This document shows, one piece after another, positions 18,354-25,992 of a DNA stretch of 64,000 nt; position 1 is the first letter of the stretch, and each line of letters starts with the position of its first letter. The position numbers were made by a program, and so were the translations under genes. Source of the stretch: Pseudoalteromonas sp. NC201 (GTDB taxonomy: Bacteria > Pseudomonadota > Gammaproteobacteria > Enterobacterales > Alteromonadaceae); NCBI RefSeq assembly GCF_002850255.1, contig NZ_CP022523.1:630486-694485 (forward strand). The letters are read 5' to 3'. The notes under the pieces were generated by a model. The model ran no database searches. It was not told where the DNA came from and saw nothing but the letters and a program-made list of their open reading frames with translations.

Positions 18354-19043
18354 CTAGCCCCAAGCAGACTTAGAGCAGAGGTAGCCCTTGCCCCACACGG
18401 TAATAAGCCTTGCAGGTTGCTCTAGATTGTCGCCAAGTTTTTTACGTAAACGGCTAATACGTACATCAACGCTTCTATCTAATCCGTCATATTCGCGGCC
18501 AACAACATGTTTATAGATATAGTCTCGACTCAGCGTTTCGCCCGCATGGCCTGCCAATGTCTTTAGTAAATCAAATTCATAACTGGTTAGTTCAACTTCG
18601 TCACCTGCCAAGTAGACCTTACGGTCCGATTTATCTATTTGTAATTCCCCTAAGGTAATGGAGTCAGACTGAACTTCATCATTTTGTGTGCGTCTTAATA
18701 GCGCATTCAAGCGGGCAAGTAGCACATATGGCTCAACGGGCTTGATAATGTAATCATCAGCACCAATTTCAAGTCCTTTTACATGGTCGAAGTCGCTATC
18801 TTTGGCGGTAAGAAATAAAACCGGCCCTTTAAAATCACCGCGTGCAGCTTTGCAAATAGAAAAACCATCAAGGCCTGGAAGCATAATATCTAAAATTAAA
18901 ATATCTGGTTTTTCGGCTTCTATCGCTTTAATGGCGTTAATACCATTGTGTAATTGAACGACTTCAAAGCCATTATGGATTAAGAACTTTGCGGTTAACT
19001 CCGCTAGTTTTACATCATCTTCGACAAGTAATACCTTGGCCAT
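18354..19043 (-). CDS. OmpR-family response regulator of cassette 1
   Basis: Response regulator with an N-terminal receiver domain (acidic pair E8/D9/D10, phosphoacceptor Asp52 in ILDIMLPG, conserved Lys in IIKPVEP) and a C-terminal winged-helix DNA-binding domain with the RSVDVRISRLRKKL recognition region. The start is the ATG at 19043, which overlaps the stop codon of the DUF3019 gene as TAATG and gives the canonical MAKVLLVEDD N-terminus. It pairs with the downstream kinase. Likely targets are the direct repeats at 20397-20425 upstream of its own operon. Confidence 0.92.
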   Translation of the reverse strand: MAKVLLVEDDVKLAELTAKFLIHNGFEVVQLHNGINAIKAIEAEKPDILILDIMLPGLDGFSICKAARGDFKGPVLFLTAKDSDFDHVKGLEIGADDYIIKPVEPYVLLARLNALLRRTQNDEVQSDSITLGELQIDKSDRKVYLAGDEVELTSYEFDLLKTLAGHAGETLSRDYIYKHVVGREYDGLDRSVDVRISRLRKKLGDNLEQPARLITVWGKGYLCSKSAWG

Positions 19044-19432
19044 TAAAACACACTCCAATCGCTTCTGAGTTTGCGTCTATATTGTTGGTTGACGCTTGTG
19101 TGTACTTCAATATTTTGTTTTGCAACAACATTATTTTTAGCATCTTTTAGGGTAAAGAGCATGGACTTTGAGAGGTGGATAATTTGTGTTGATTTTGCCT
19201 CCTTGGCCTGCTCCCAGCATTGTAATTTTTGTTTTTCCTGAAATAAACAGAGGTCCATTTTAGCGGGCGATTGCCAAGCAATTTTTGCCGTCATTTCGCA
19301 GCGTTGCCCTGCTTGTTTCACCATACATGTAATAGGTTTTATTTCTAATTTAATGCCATTGTTGGGTTTGGTTAAAGCTTTACTTGGTGCGCTGAAAATT
19401 ATAATTGTGATTAAGTACAGCCTAAAATTCAT
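19043..19432 (-). CDS. Small secreted DUF3019 protein of cassette 1
   Basis: Protein of 129 residues with an N-terminal hydrophobic signal, probably exported to the periplasm. It matches the DUF3019 pattern: four cysteines in two pairs (KPITCMVKQAGQRCEM and later DLCLF, LQCWEQ) and a C-terminal aromatic end. The paralogue at 24573-24944 has the same four cysteines. The ATG at 19432 is chosen because GGGGGA lies just upstream; it overlaps the end of the MipA gene by 11 bases. Function is unknown. Its invariable place between an outer-membrane barrel and a two-component pair suggests a periplasmic partner or signal adaptor. Confidence 0.8.
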   Translation of the reverse strand: MNFRLYLITIIIFSAPSKALTKPNNGIKLEIKPITCMVKQAGQRCEMTAKIAWQSPAKMDLCLFQEKQKLQCWEQAKEAKSTQIIHLSKSMLFTLKDAKNNVVAKQNIEVHTSVNQQYRRKLRSDWSVF

Positions 19433-20297
19433 ATTTTCCCCCGACAAAAACCGTCGCGGTATAGCTATCCTCGACTATCGGGCTATCTGTCATTGTGCTA
19501 TCAAGTTGCTGATATTTAGCGTTAAATTTGAAGGTCCAAGACTCACTTACGGGATAAGAGTAGGCAAAGCTAACATAAGGCTGGAAGCTTGAACTGCCTT
19601 TATACCATAGCTCACTATTCGGTGTATCCGCTTTGTCTATGCCGTAGTAATAGTCCACCAGTTGTCGACTTTTCCATTTTAGCCCCGCTTTAATAAACAC
19701 ATAAGTGTTAGGTGAATTATTGAACCTAAAACGATAGCTAACCCCAACATCGGCATTGTAACCTTGATAAGTGTTGGTGATATCGGTGAGCCATGATGCG
19801 CTGATTTTTACGCTATCACTTATTATCCAGTGGGCTAAAACGCCGCCATCTATGGCCCATTTTCTCGATTCGATATCGTCTAAGGAGATAGCGGTTTGCT
19901 CTGCGGCAAATTCACCGCCAGGTAGCTCATTGCTGGCATCAAACCCCATTTTTTGCACGAATATATTACTCGGGTGAAATTTTTCGAAATAGGCCTGCTC
20001 GGTATTAAACGTGCCGATCAAGCTAAGATCAAATTTATCAGTGTAGTGAAAGGTATAGCCCAAAGTCCCATTATCAAGAAAGAGGTGTTCACCGTAATAA
20101 CTAATATAGGGCACAACAACCAAGGGAATATTTTCACCGTCATGGAGTGGGTTGGAGATCACGCCGCCGCCAAGCGCAATGCCAAATCGCCATTCATCGA
20201 CTGGCGTACACTCGCTGTCATTGGCGTCACATGGCACCGCTGTGGCATTTACCTGAGTGGTAATCAGCAAGGCTAAGGCCATTAAAAACTTATTCAA
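19422..20297 (-). CDS. MipA/OmpV family outer-membrane protein of cassette 1
   Basis: Outer-membrane beta-barrel of about 291 residues with a signal peptide (hydrophobic core LMALALLITT, cleavage after ATA) and a terminal GGKYEF with the C-terminal Phe typical of BAM substrates. It has the family's GIALGGGVISNP-like first strand. The TTG at 20297 is preferred because GGAG lies 6 bases upstream; upstream in-frame codons lack a site and encode a polar stretch. It is the first gene of the operon MipA-DUF3019-regulator-kinase. MipA in E. coli binds MltA, but many family members are simply called OmpV and their substrates are unknown. Confidence 0.86.
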   Translation of the reverse strand: MNKFLMALALLITTQVNATAVPCDANDSECTPVDEWRFGIALGGGVISNPLHDGENIPLVVVPYISYYGEHLFLDNGTLGYTFHYTDKFDLSLIGTFNTEQAYFEKFHPSNIFVQKMGFDASNELPGGEFAAEQTAISLDDIESRKWAIDGGVLAHWIISDSVKISASWLTDITNTYQGYNADVGVSYRFRFNNSPNTYVFIKAGLKWKSRQLVDYYYGIDKADTPNSELWYKGSSSFQPYVSFAYSYPVSESWTFKFNAKYQQLDSTMTDSPIVEDSYTATVFVGGKYEF

Positions 20298-20396
20298 CTG
20301 GAACTCCGATATTGGGGTTGGGCTTCGCACTGTGCTCAACAGCTACTCTCTCTCACCGAAAGTCTGTCAATCACAGCGCAAAATAGCTACTAGTGT

Positions 20397-20434
20397 AATT
20401 TACCAGTCGGCGTACAAATTACCAGAAAGGGTAA
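20397..20434. promoter_or_regulatory. Direct repeats upstream of cassette 1
   Basis: AATTTACCAG at 20397-20406 and AAATTACCAG at 20416-20425 share TTACCAG with a 19-base period, and a reversed GGTAA follows at 20430. They lie between the MipA gene (start 20297) and the beta-propeller lipoprotein gene (start 20527). Direct repeats of near 10- or 20-base period are typical for OmpR-family regulators. Binding by the cassette's own regulator is inference. Confidence 0.4.
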
Positions 20435-20526
20435 CATTAAATAACAAAACAAGTTGCGAAGATAACAGAAATTTTAGTGTGAAAGTTTAGGCTTACGTTG
20501 GCACTTAACTTACAAGGAAACATATC

Positions 20527-22527
20527 ATGAAATGCAAAATATGGCTCAGTCTTCCGCTTGCCGCTGGTCTTTGTGCATGCGGTGGTAGTAGTGACAACAA
20601 TGAAGACAAATTACCAGAACTTAACGCCCTTAATAATAGCTCGGCTCCGTTAAAGGCGGCCTCTTCGGCTCAGTTTAGTCAGTTTATCAAAAACGGTATT
20701 TTCGTTGCCAGTGGTGGATTGAGTCATGGTGACGATTTGGAAAACCCCTCAACAACGGATAGTGCGCCTTATTCAGGTACTAATCAACTGGTTAATGGGG
20801 TGTCAGAGAGTGACCGAGTTAAGTTTGATGGTCGATATTTGTTTATTGCAGGCTCAACGGGTGTCGCATATCAAGACGCAGACAGCAAGACCTTTGTACG
20901 GATCTTGGACACCAATGCCAGCGATGTACCAACCCAAGTTAATCAATTAGCGGTGTCAGATTCTGAATTTGCCAGCCAAAATCTTTACCTTCAGGACAAT
21001 CAGCTCATTAGCGTATTAATGGATCATGAGTATGATTTTGCTGATGATATGTCTGAACTAGATGTGCTCCCCGAGGTGAACTATCAAGGTGTGATTGAAC
21101 TTGCTTTTAGTGATGTTGCCCTACCAGCGCAAGCTGAGGTGGAAAAGCGTTTTCAAATAGATGGTTCATTGGTGGGGAGTCGGTTGATTGGTGATAAACT
21201 TTACGTTATTGCAGATCATACGCTGAGCTATAGTGATTTTAATCCTAATGACAAAGTAGCAAGCTACAATCGCTTAATGGATACTAACATTAACGATTTA
21301 TTACCCCAATTTAGAAATTTAAAGCAAGGAAGTGTAGCGCCACTGGTTGCCGCAGATGGCTGTTATTTGCCAGCAGATGCTACCGCGCAAGATGGATATA
21401 ATGGCTTAACAACAGTGACTGAGATTGACATTCGCAATCCTGATGAGGTGAAAACAACTTGCGTCAGCACGCGCACCTTTGGTTTTTATATGTCTGCAAC
21501 AGCAGTGTATCTTTACAATTACTCGTTTAATGGCAGTGATGGTGATGTCAACACATCAATCTGGGATCCATCAGGCATAGTATTACATAAGTTATTGTTA
21601 ACGGACGAAGGGGTGACGTACCAAGCAACAGGTGAGGTGGAAGGTCAACTTGCTCGTGTCAGCGAGACGATGGCTGCGACTCGATTTGATGAAAAAGATG
21701 GCGTTCTGCGCGTAGTAACGAGTCAGTATGATACAGATATCGGTAATAGCCATAAGTTGTATATGCTCAAACCAGAAGGGAATGAACTCAACACTGTGGC
21801 GACGCTACCAAATAGCCAAAATCCAACCCCTATTGGCAAGGTTAATCCGGATACGGGGCTTGTGGATGAAGATATTTATGCGGTTAGATATTTTAACGAT
21901 ACAGCTTATATCGTGACCTTTAGACAAATAGATCCTCTCTACGTTCTGGACTTATCTGACGCATCACAGCCTAAAATCGCGGGAAGTTTAGAGATCCCCG
22001 GTTTCTCTTCTTATTTGCACCCTGTTGGTGACGGTTTGCTTCTTGGGGTAGGTCAGCACCTTGGAGACCCTGATGGAAACGTGAAGCCCGGCACCAAAGT
22101 GAGTTTGTTTGATGTTGCAAATCCTGCTGAACCCAAGCTATTAAAAGATCATACATTTGCAGGGGGGTTTACACCGCTGGAATATGATTATCGCGCTTTG
22201 GCCATGCTAAAAGACAATGCCTCAGTAACTCGGTTCACTTTGCCGATTGTTTACTGGAATACAGAGCAAGTGAATGAAAGTAGTTATAACTGGTATAGCC
22301 AAAACTATCTCGCCGCATTTGAAATTATCCACGGTGTGGACTCAACACTCAGTTATCGCGGGTGTAGCCGTGCCGAGGTAGCAACGCCCATAGAGAGTGA
22401 CAAAGCACTCGGGTATACCGAAGCAGATAGAGGGCTTATTCAGGCTGATAAACTGCTTTATATCCATGGCAACTACGTGTGGCAGAGTAATTGGCAAACG
22501 CCTGCTGACAACAGTGGACCACATTAA
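20527..22527 (+). CDS. Secreted beta-propeller lipoprotein
   Basis: Lipoprotein of 666 residues. A signal ending LCAC with Cys18 as the lipidated residue is followed by a low-complexity linker. The body matches the bacterial beta-propeller domain family (PF09826-like), recognised by the opening GVSESDRVKFDGRYLFIAG and repeated blades with Y-[IV]-[IV] strands and DLSDASQPKIAGSLEIPGFSSYLHP. It is likely anchored at the outer membrane or periplasmic face. AAGGA lies upstream of the ATG. It is transcribed divergently from the first MipA cassette and convergently with the kinase of the second, so it sits exactly between the two cassettes. Ligand or function is unknown. Confidence 0.85.
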   Translation: MKCKIWLSLPLAAGLCACGGSSDNNEDKLPELNALNNSSAPLKAASSAQFSQFIKNGIFVASGGLSHGDDLENPSTTDSAPYSGTNQLVNGVSESDRVKFDGRYLFIAGSTGVAYQDADSKTFVRILDTNASDVPTQVNQLAVSDSEFASQNLYLQDNQLISVLMDHEYDFADDMSELDVLPEVNYQGVIELAFSDVALPAQAEVEKRFQIDGSLVGSRLIGDKLYVIADHTLSYSDFNPNDKVASYNRLMDTNINDLLPQFRNLKQGSVAPLVAADGCYLPADATAQDGYNGLTTVTEIDIRNPDEVKTTCVSTRTFGFYMSATAVYLYNYSFNGSDGDVNTSIWDPSGIVLHKLLLTDEGVTYQATGEVEGQLARVSETMAATRFDEKDGVLRVVTSQYDTDIGNSHKLYMLKPEGNELNTVATLPNSQNPTPIGKVNPDTGLVDEDIYAVRYFNDTAYIVTFRQIDPLYVLDLSDASQPKIAGSLEIPGFSSYLHPVGDGLLLGVGQHLGDPDGNVKPGTKVSLFDVANPAEPKLLKDHTFAGGFTPLEYDYRALAMLKDNASVTRFTLPIVYWNTEQVNESSYNWYSQNYLAAFEIIHGVDSTLSYRGCSRAEVATPIESDKALGYTEADRGLIQADKLLYIHGNYVWQSNWQTPADNSGPH

Positions 22528-22618
22528 CCTAACTCCCTTTGAATATTAGGTTGTTGTACACTGTTTTGTTGCCAAGCGGTGAACTGTAGCACTGCTTACC
22601 ACAGCTTCAGAGTTAACG

Positions 22619-23872
22619 TTACTTTTGCTGAGTCTGTATCAGCGAAACAGTGATTTTGGCCCCGCCCAGCGCGGGGCTTTTTTGAATTACAATGGTACCG
22701 CCAAAACGAGTGACTATACGTTGCACAAAGGCTAAGCCAATACCATACCCTGATTGTAATTGAGAACTGTCGCGATAAAATGGTAGTAACACTTTGTCTC
22801 GAACCTCGTTACTTATACCTATCCCGTCGTCTTCAATAATAAGCTTAACCTTGTCATTATCGACTCGGGTTTCTAGTGATATTTTAGCGTTGGCATATTT
22901 TATCGCGTTAGATAGTAAGTTATTGATTAACATGCGTAAGTACTGACCTTCACCGATTATCCAGCAAGGTTTTGACGAAAGTTTTAGTGTTAAGTCATGA
23001 TGGTGGGCGTTATTGGCTAACAGGTGAGCCATCGCATTCAAGTCAACAGGCTGAAGTTCCACGTCGTCAAGGCGGTGCTGCAATCTTGCGTAATCTAAAA
23101 TAGCATCAATCACTTGCTCCATTTCATCAAGGTTTTGGTTAATCCTATTTTCGTACTGTGCCCGCAGCTCATCATCATGAGTTTCAACCAGTGTGTCTAG
23201 CCCCATTCTTACCCTTGCAAGTGGCGTACGTAATTCATGAGAAAGTCCGCTGCTTAATAGCTTCATGTCAGTCATTAACCCGGCTATTTGTCGTGCCATT
23301 TGATTAAACGCTTGCTCAATATCCTTTAAGTACCATACCGTACCGACTTGCACGCGGGCGTTGAGTTCGCCCTTACCCAGCTGATGTGCGGCATTTTTGA
23401 GCTTTAACAGCCTAGCAATAAATGGGGTTAAAAAGGCGACGACAACAATCAGAACGATAGTGTAAAACAACAAGGTCATGAGCAGGCCATATTTAGTCTG
23501 GAATTGCTTCGGCATTGTCAAGATATATATATTATCTTGGCTTGTAAGTATGCAAGCGCTTACTGATGATTCGCTTTCGAGGTAAATAAGTCGCTGTTGT
23601 GAGAGTGTGCTGCTTAAGCTCGCAGGGAGTGGATAGTCGGCCCTTGGTATAAGTTGAGCGGTTATTGTTTGGTGCAGTGGAAGCGCAGTAATTTGTGACT
23701 CAGGTATGTTGTCTTTAGCCATTGCGGCAATAATTGGTGCGGTTGTGCTAAGTGGATCGTAATGCGCTTCATTACTCTCGGAGGATGCGGCGATAAGCTT
23801 ATCAAACACCTGACCTGTGATAACGCTTGTAAGCGTTAAGATGGTCAGTAAAGCAAACACAAAGCGCCACAT
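22619..23872 (-). CDS. Sensor histidine kinase of cassette 2
   Basis: Membrane sensor kinase of about 417 residues. It has an N-terminal helix, a periplasmic segment of roughly 120 residues, a second helix (LLFYTIVLIVVVAFL), a HAMP-like linker (ARVQVGTVWYLKDIEQAFNQM), an H box LSHELRTPLARV, an N box NNLLSNAIKYA, G1 DDGIGIS and G2 GYGIGLAF. The ATG at 23872 overlaps the stop of the response regulator as TAATG; a GTG two codons upstream is less likely. It is the terminal gene of the second MipA-DUF3019-regulator-kinase operon and is clearly paralogous to, but diverged from, the kinase at 17108-18346. Confidence 0.88.
   Translation of the reverse strand: MWRFVFALLTILTLTSVITGQVFDKLIAASSESNEAHYDPLSTTAPIIAAMAKDNIPESQITALPLHQTITAQLIPRADYPLPASLSSTLSQQRLIYLESESSVSACILTSQDNIYILTMPKQFQTKYGLLMTLLFYTIVLIVVVAFLTPFIARLLKLKNAAHQLGKGELNARVQVGTVWYLKDIEQAFNQMARQIAGLMTDMKLLSSGLSHELRTPLARVRMGLDTLVETHDDELRAQYENRINQNLDEMEQVIDAILDYARLQHRLDDVELQPVDLNAMAHLLANNAHHHDLTLKLSSKPCWIIGEGQYLRMLINNLLSNAIKYANAKISLETRVDNDKVKLIIEDDGIGISNEVRDKVLLPFYRDSSQLQSGYGIGLAFVQRIVTRFGGTIVIQKSPALGGAKITVSLIQTQQK
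22659..22683 (+). terminator. Terminator-like hairpin inside the convergent kinase gene
   Basis: GCCCCGC, 5-base loop, GCGGGGC, then TTTTTT on the + strand. It lies 130 bases after the lipoprotein stop and within the antisense of the 3' end of the second kinase gene. It could end the lipoprotein transcript. Because it also encodes the conserved Ala-Leu-Gly-Gly-Ala of the kinase, it may be a coincidence. Confidence 0.45.
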
Positions 23873-24564
23873 TACCACACGTCCTTCGCCAACTGATATC
23901 CTTTACCCCATACCGTTTTTATTTTAAATGGGTCTTGGCCATCGTCACCTAGCTTCTTTCTCAAGCGCGAAATACGCAAATCTATAGAGCGGTCAAACCC
24001 ATCATAATCAAATCCTCTGAGTGCTTTAGTAAGCTCATCTCGGGTAACAATTTGTCCGGCTTTACTGGCAAGTACCCAAAGCGCATCAAACTCATTGCTG
24101 GATAAGTTAACTGGCTGCTTTGCAAGGGTAACGTTCCTATCTTCTTTATTAATGTAGAGTGTGCCAAACTCAAGTGTTGCTTTGGGCGCTTGGTGTTGAG
24201 GTTGATGACGCCTTAATAGCGCTTTGATACGAGTTTCTAATAACCGGCCTCTTACAGGTTTTTTGAGGTAGTCGTCAGCCCCCATTTCTAAGCCGATAAT
24301 TTCGTCAATTTCCTCATCCCGTGCGGTGAGCATCAAAATTGGGGTGCTGAGCGACAGACGCAGTTGCTTGCAGACTTCAAAGCCATCTAAACTTGGCAGC
24401 ATACCATCTAAAATCACCAAGTCGGGGGGAGAGGCTAAAACGTGCTCCAGCCCGTCTTGACCATCATGATATAGCCGCACTGAAAATCCTTTGGTAGATA
24501 GGTAATCACTCAGCCACTGGGCCAACTCTTTATCGTCTTCTATTAGGACTAACTCGGCTACCAC
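23872..24564 (-). CDS. OmpR-family response regulator of cassette 2
   Basis: Response regulator with receiver domain (acidic residues in LVLIEDD, phosphoacceptor Asp53 in LVILDGMLPS, Lys in YLKKPVRG) and a winged-helix output domain (DRSIDLRISRLRKKLGDD). The GTG at 24564 is chosen because AGGAG lies 5 bases upstream, overlapping the DUF3019 stop codon; an in-frame TTG at 24588 lacks a site. It is the partner of the downstream kinase. The repeats at 25806-25843 are possible binding sites. Confidence 0.9.
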   Translation of the reverse strand: MVAELVLIEDDKELAQWLSDYLSTKGFSVRLYHDGQDGLEHVLASPPDLVILDGMLPSLDGFEVCKQLRLSLSTPILMLTARDEEIDEIIGLEMGADDYLKKPVRGRLLETRIKALLRRHQPQHQAPKATLEFGTLYINKEDRNVTLAKQPVNLSSNEFDALWVLASKAGQIVTRDELTKALRGFDYDGFDRSIDLRISRLRKKLGDDGQDPFKIKTVWGKGYQLAKDVW

Positions 24565-24572
24565 AACTACTC

Positions 24573-24944
24573 CTAGAAAAGTCGCCAACGCACGGCGTTA
24601 CTTTTTTGTTGTTTAAACACCCAAGCATATTGCAGAGCATAGCTTGCGAGAATATCCTTGTTATCTTCTAAGGTAATGAGCAAATCTTTCTCAACTAAAA
24701 TCTCGCCTTGCCAACTCGCGGTTTTTTGCTGCTGCCAACAAACCAGCTCTTTTTCATCGGCATGGAGACAAAAGTTACCGGTCACAGAGGTTTGCCAGGT
24801 CACTGAGAGGTCGATAAAACATTGCTGACCTTGTTCGAGCGCAACACATTGCCCTGGTTTTACGGTCCATACGGGGACTTTAATTTCTTCTTTCGCTTGA
24901 GTTTGCATAGCGAGTAGGGCTAAGCCAAATAGTCGTTTTTTCAT
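24573..24944 (-). CDS. Small secreted DUF3019 protein of cassette 2
   Basis: Protein of 123 residues with a signal peptide (KRLFGLALLAMQTQA) and the DUF3019 signature: GQCVALEQGQQCFIDLSV, a second cysteine pair in NFCLHADEKELVCWQ, and a C-terminal RWRLF. The true start is the ATG at 24944, with AAGGAG 7 bases upstream; a longer in-frame reading would overlap the MipA gene. It lies 10 bases after the MipA stop. Function is unknown. The four conserved cysteines shared with the cassette 1 paralogue suggest two disulfides in the periplasm. Confidence 0.82.
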   Translation of the reverse strand: MKKRLFGLALLAMQTQAKEEIKVPVWTVKPGQCVALEQGQQCFIDLSVTWQTSVTGNFCLHADEKELVCWQQQKTASWQGEILVEKDLLITLEDNKDILASYALQYAWVFKQQKSNAVRWRLF

Positions 24945-24954
24945 ATTTAGCTCC

Positions 24955-25746
24955 TTAAAATACGTAGCTAAGTGACAGGCCAATGCTTTCACCGTGCTCA
25001 ATTCTATCGTTAAAACTGACAATTGCTTTAGTGATAGGGCTATCCATAATACCTGATGCATATTTGGTGTAGCTGACGTGGCCATCGACTATCCAATTTT
25101 CTGTTAAAGCGCGTGAAAATCCGAGCTTTACCCCAAGATTAGCCCCACCTTTGGCATCGTAATCTTTAAATGGTGCGCCACCGTAGTAATAATCTAACAT
25201 GGCTGAGTTTCGGTATTGTGCACCGACTGCGCTATAAAAGTGCCAGTTTTTGTATTGCCAAGGCTTAGAGATCCATAATGAAGCGTAGCGACCATCTGAA
25301 TAATCTGAGTTAATCACTTTTGGTGCAACAATAGCTCTAATTTGTAAGCCAAATACATTCCCTGTAGCTCTTACCCCAAGATAAGACGAAGTGTTTAGCT
25401 CATAGCGAGTCCCGCCAAAACGGTAATTTATTCGCCCATGAGCGGTTGAGAGTAGGGCATCAAATTCCCAATTTTCTGTTTCATAAAACTGATAACCGAG
25501 TGCAAGTGCTGGGTCATACTTCTCAGCGCGGCCTGGAAACTCGACAAATAGACCATTACTAAAATAGTAGGCGCCATGTACAGTGGGCGAAAGCGAGGTC
25601 TCGGCATTATTGTAAATATCGCTGTTGTAATTGATCCCGTAACCAATGGCCAAATAGCCGTGACCTTCTTTTTTTGCGTCAGTGCTTTTGGCCTGCGCTG
25701 CACTTGCGGCCATAAGTGAGGCTGCAATCAATAAATGTGTTTTCAT
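24955..25746 (-). CDS. MipA/OmpV family outer-membrane protein of cassette 2
   Basis: Outer-membrane barrel of 263 residues with a signal peptide (HLLIAASLMAASAAQA) and a C-terminal SLSYVF ending in Phe. Motifs such as YLAIGYGINYNSD, MLDYYYGG and MDSPI are shared in part with the cassette 1 barrel (LVDYYYGI, MTDSPI), showing common descent. The ATG at 25746 has only a weak ribosome site. First gene of the second operon; divergent from the serine hydrolase gene at 25993 with 246 bases between. The substrate is unknown. Confidence 0.85.
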   Translation of the reverse strand: MKTHLLIAASLMAASAAQAKSTDAKKEGHGYLAIGYGINYNSDIYNNAETSLSPTVHGAYYFSNGLFVEFPGRAEKYDPALALGYQFYETENWEFDALLSTAHGRINYRFGGTRYELNTSSYLGVRATGNVFGLQIRAIVAPKVINSDYSDGRYASLWISKPWQYKNWHFYSAVGAQYRNSAMLDYYYGGAPFKDYDAKGGANLGVKLGFSRALTENWIVDGHVSYTKYASGIMDSPITKAIVSFNDRIEHGESIGLSLSYVF

Positions 25747-25805
25747 AGCAATTTCTATTAGTTATTAATTTGCTAGTTACTGTAGTGAGTGTAAGCGAGT
25801 ATAGC

Positions 25806-25843
25806 TGTATCGACTTTCTGCAAGTTGTATCGAATTGTATCAA
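25806..25843. promoter_or_regulatory. Direct repeats upstream of cassette 2
   Basis: TGTATCGA occurs at 25806-25813 and 25826-25833, and TGTATCAA at 25836-25843. The offsets are 20 and 10 bases, so all face one side of the helix. A reversed copy (TTGATACA) is at 25907-25914, nearer the divergent hydrolase gene. Such spacing fits OmpR-family operators. The motif differs from the TTACCAG repeats of cassette 1. Confidence 0.42.
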
Positions 25844-25992
25844 GCTTGTTCTGGCCTTCCATAATGGTCTGACATTATGCATGAAAATAAAGGAAGTCGT
25901 TACTGTTTGATACATTTTGAAAAAGTCAGAGACAGCATGGCGTACATACCTTAGTTATTGTTTTATCACTTAAACGAAACGAGGTATTTCTC

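Noticed and set aside
24573..25085. A 170-residue version of the second DUF3019 protein
   Set aside because: The extra N-terminal 47 residues overlap the MipA gene and are unrelated to the family; the ATG at 24944 has a proper ribosome site and starts a signal peptide.
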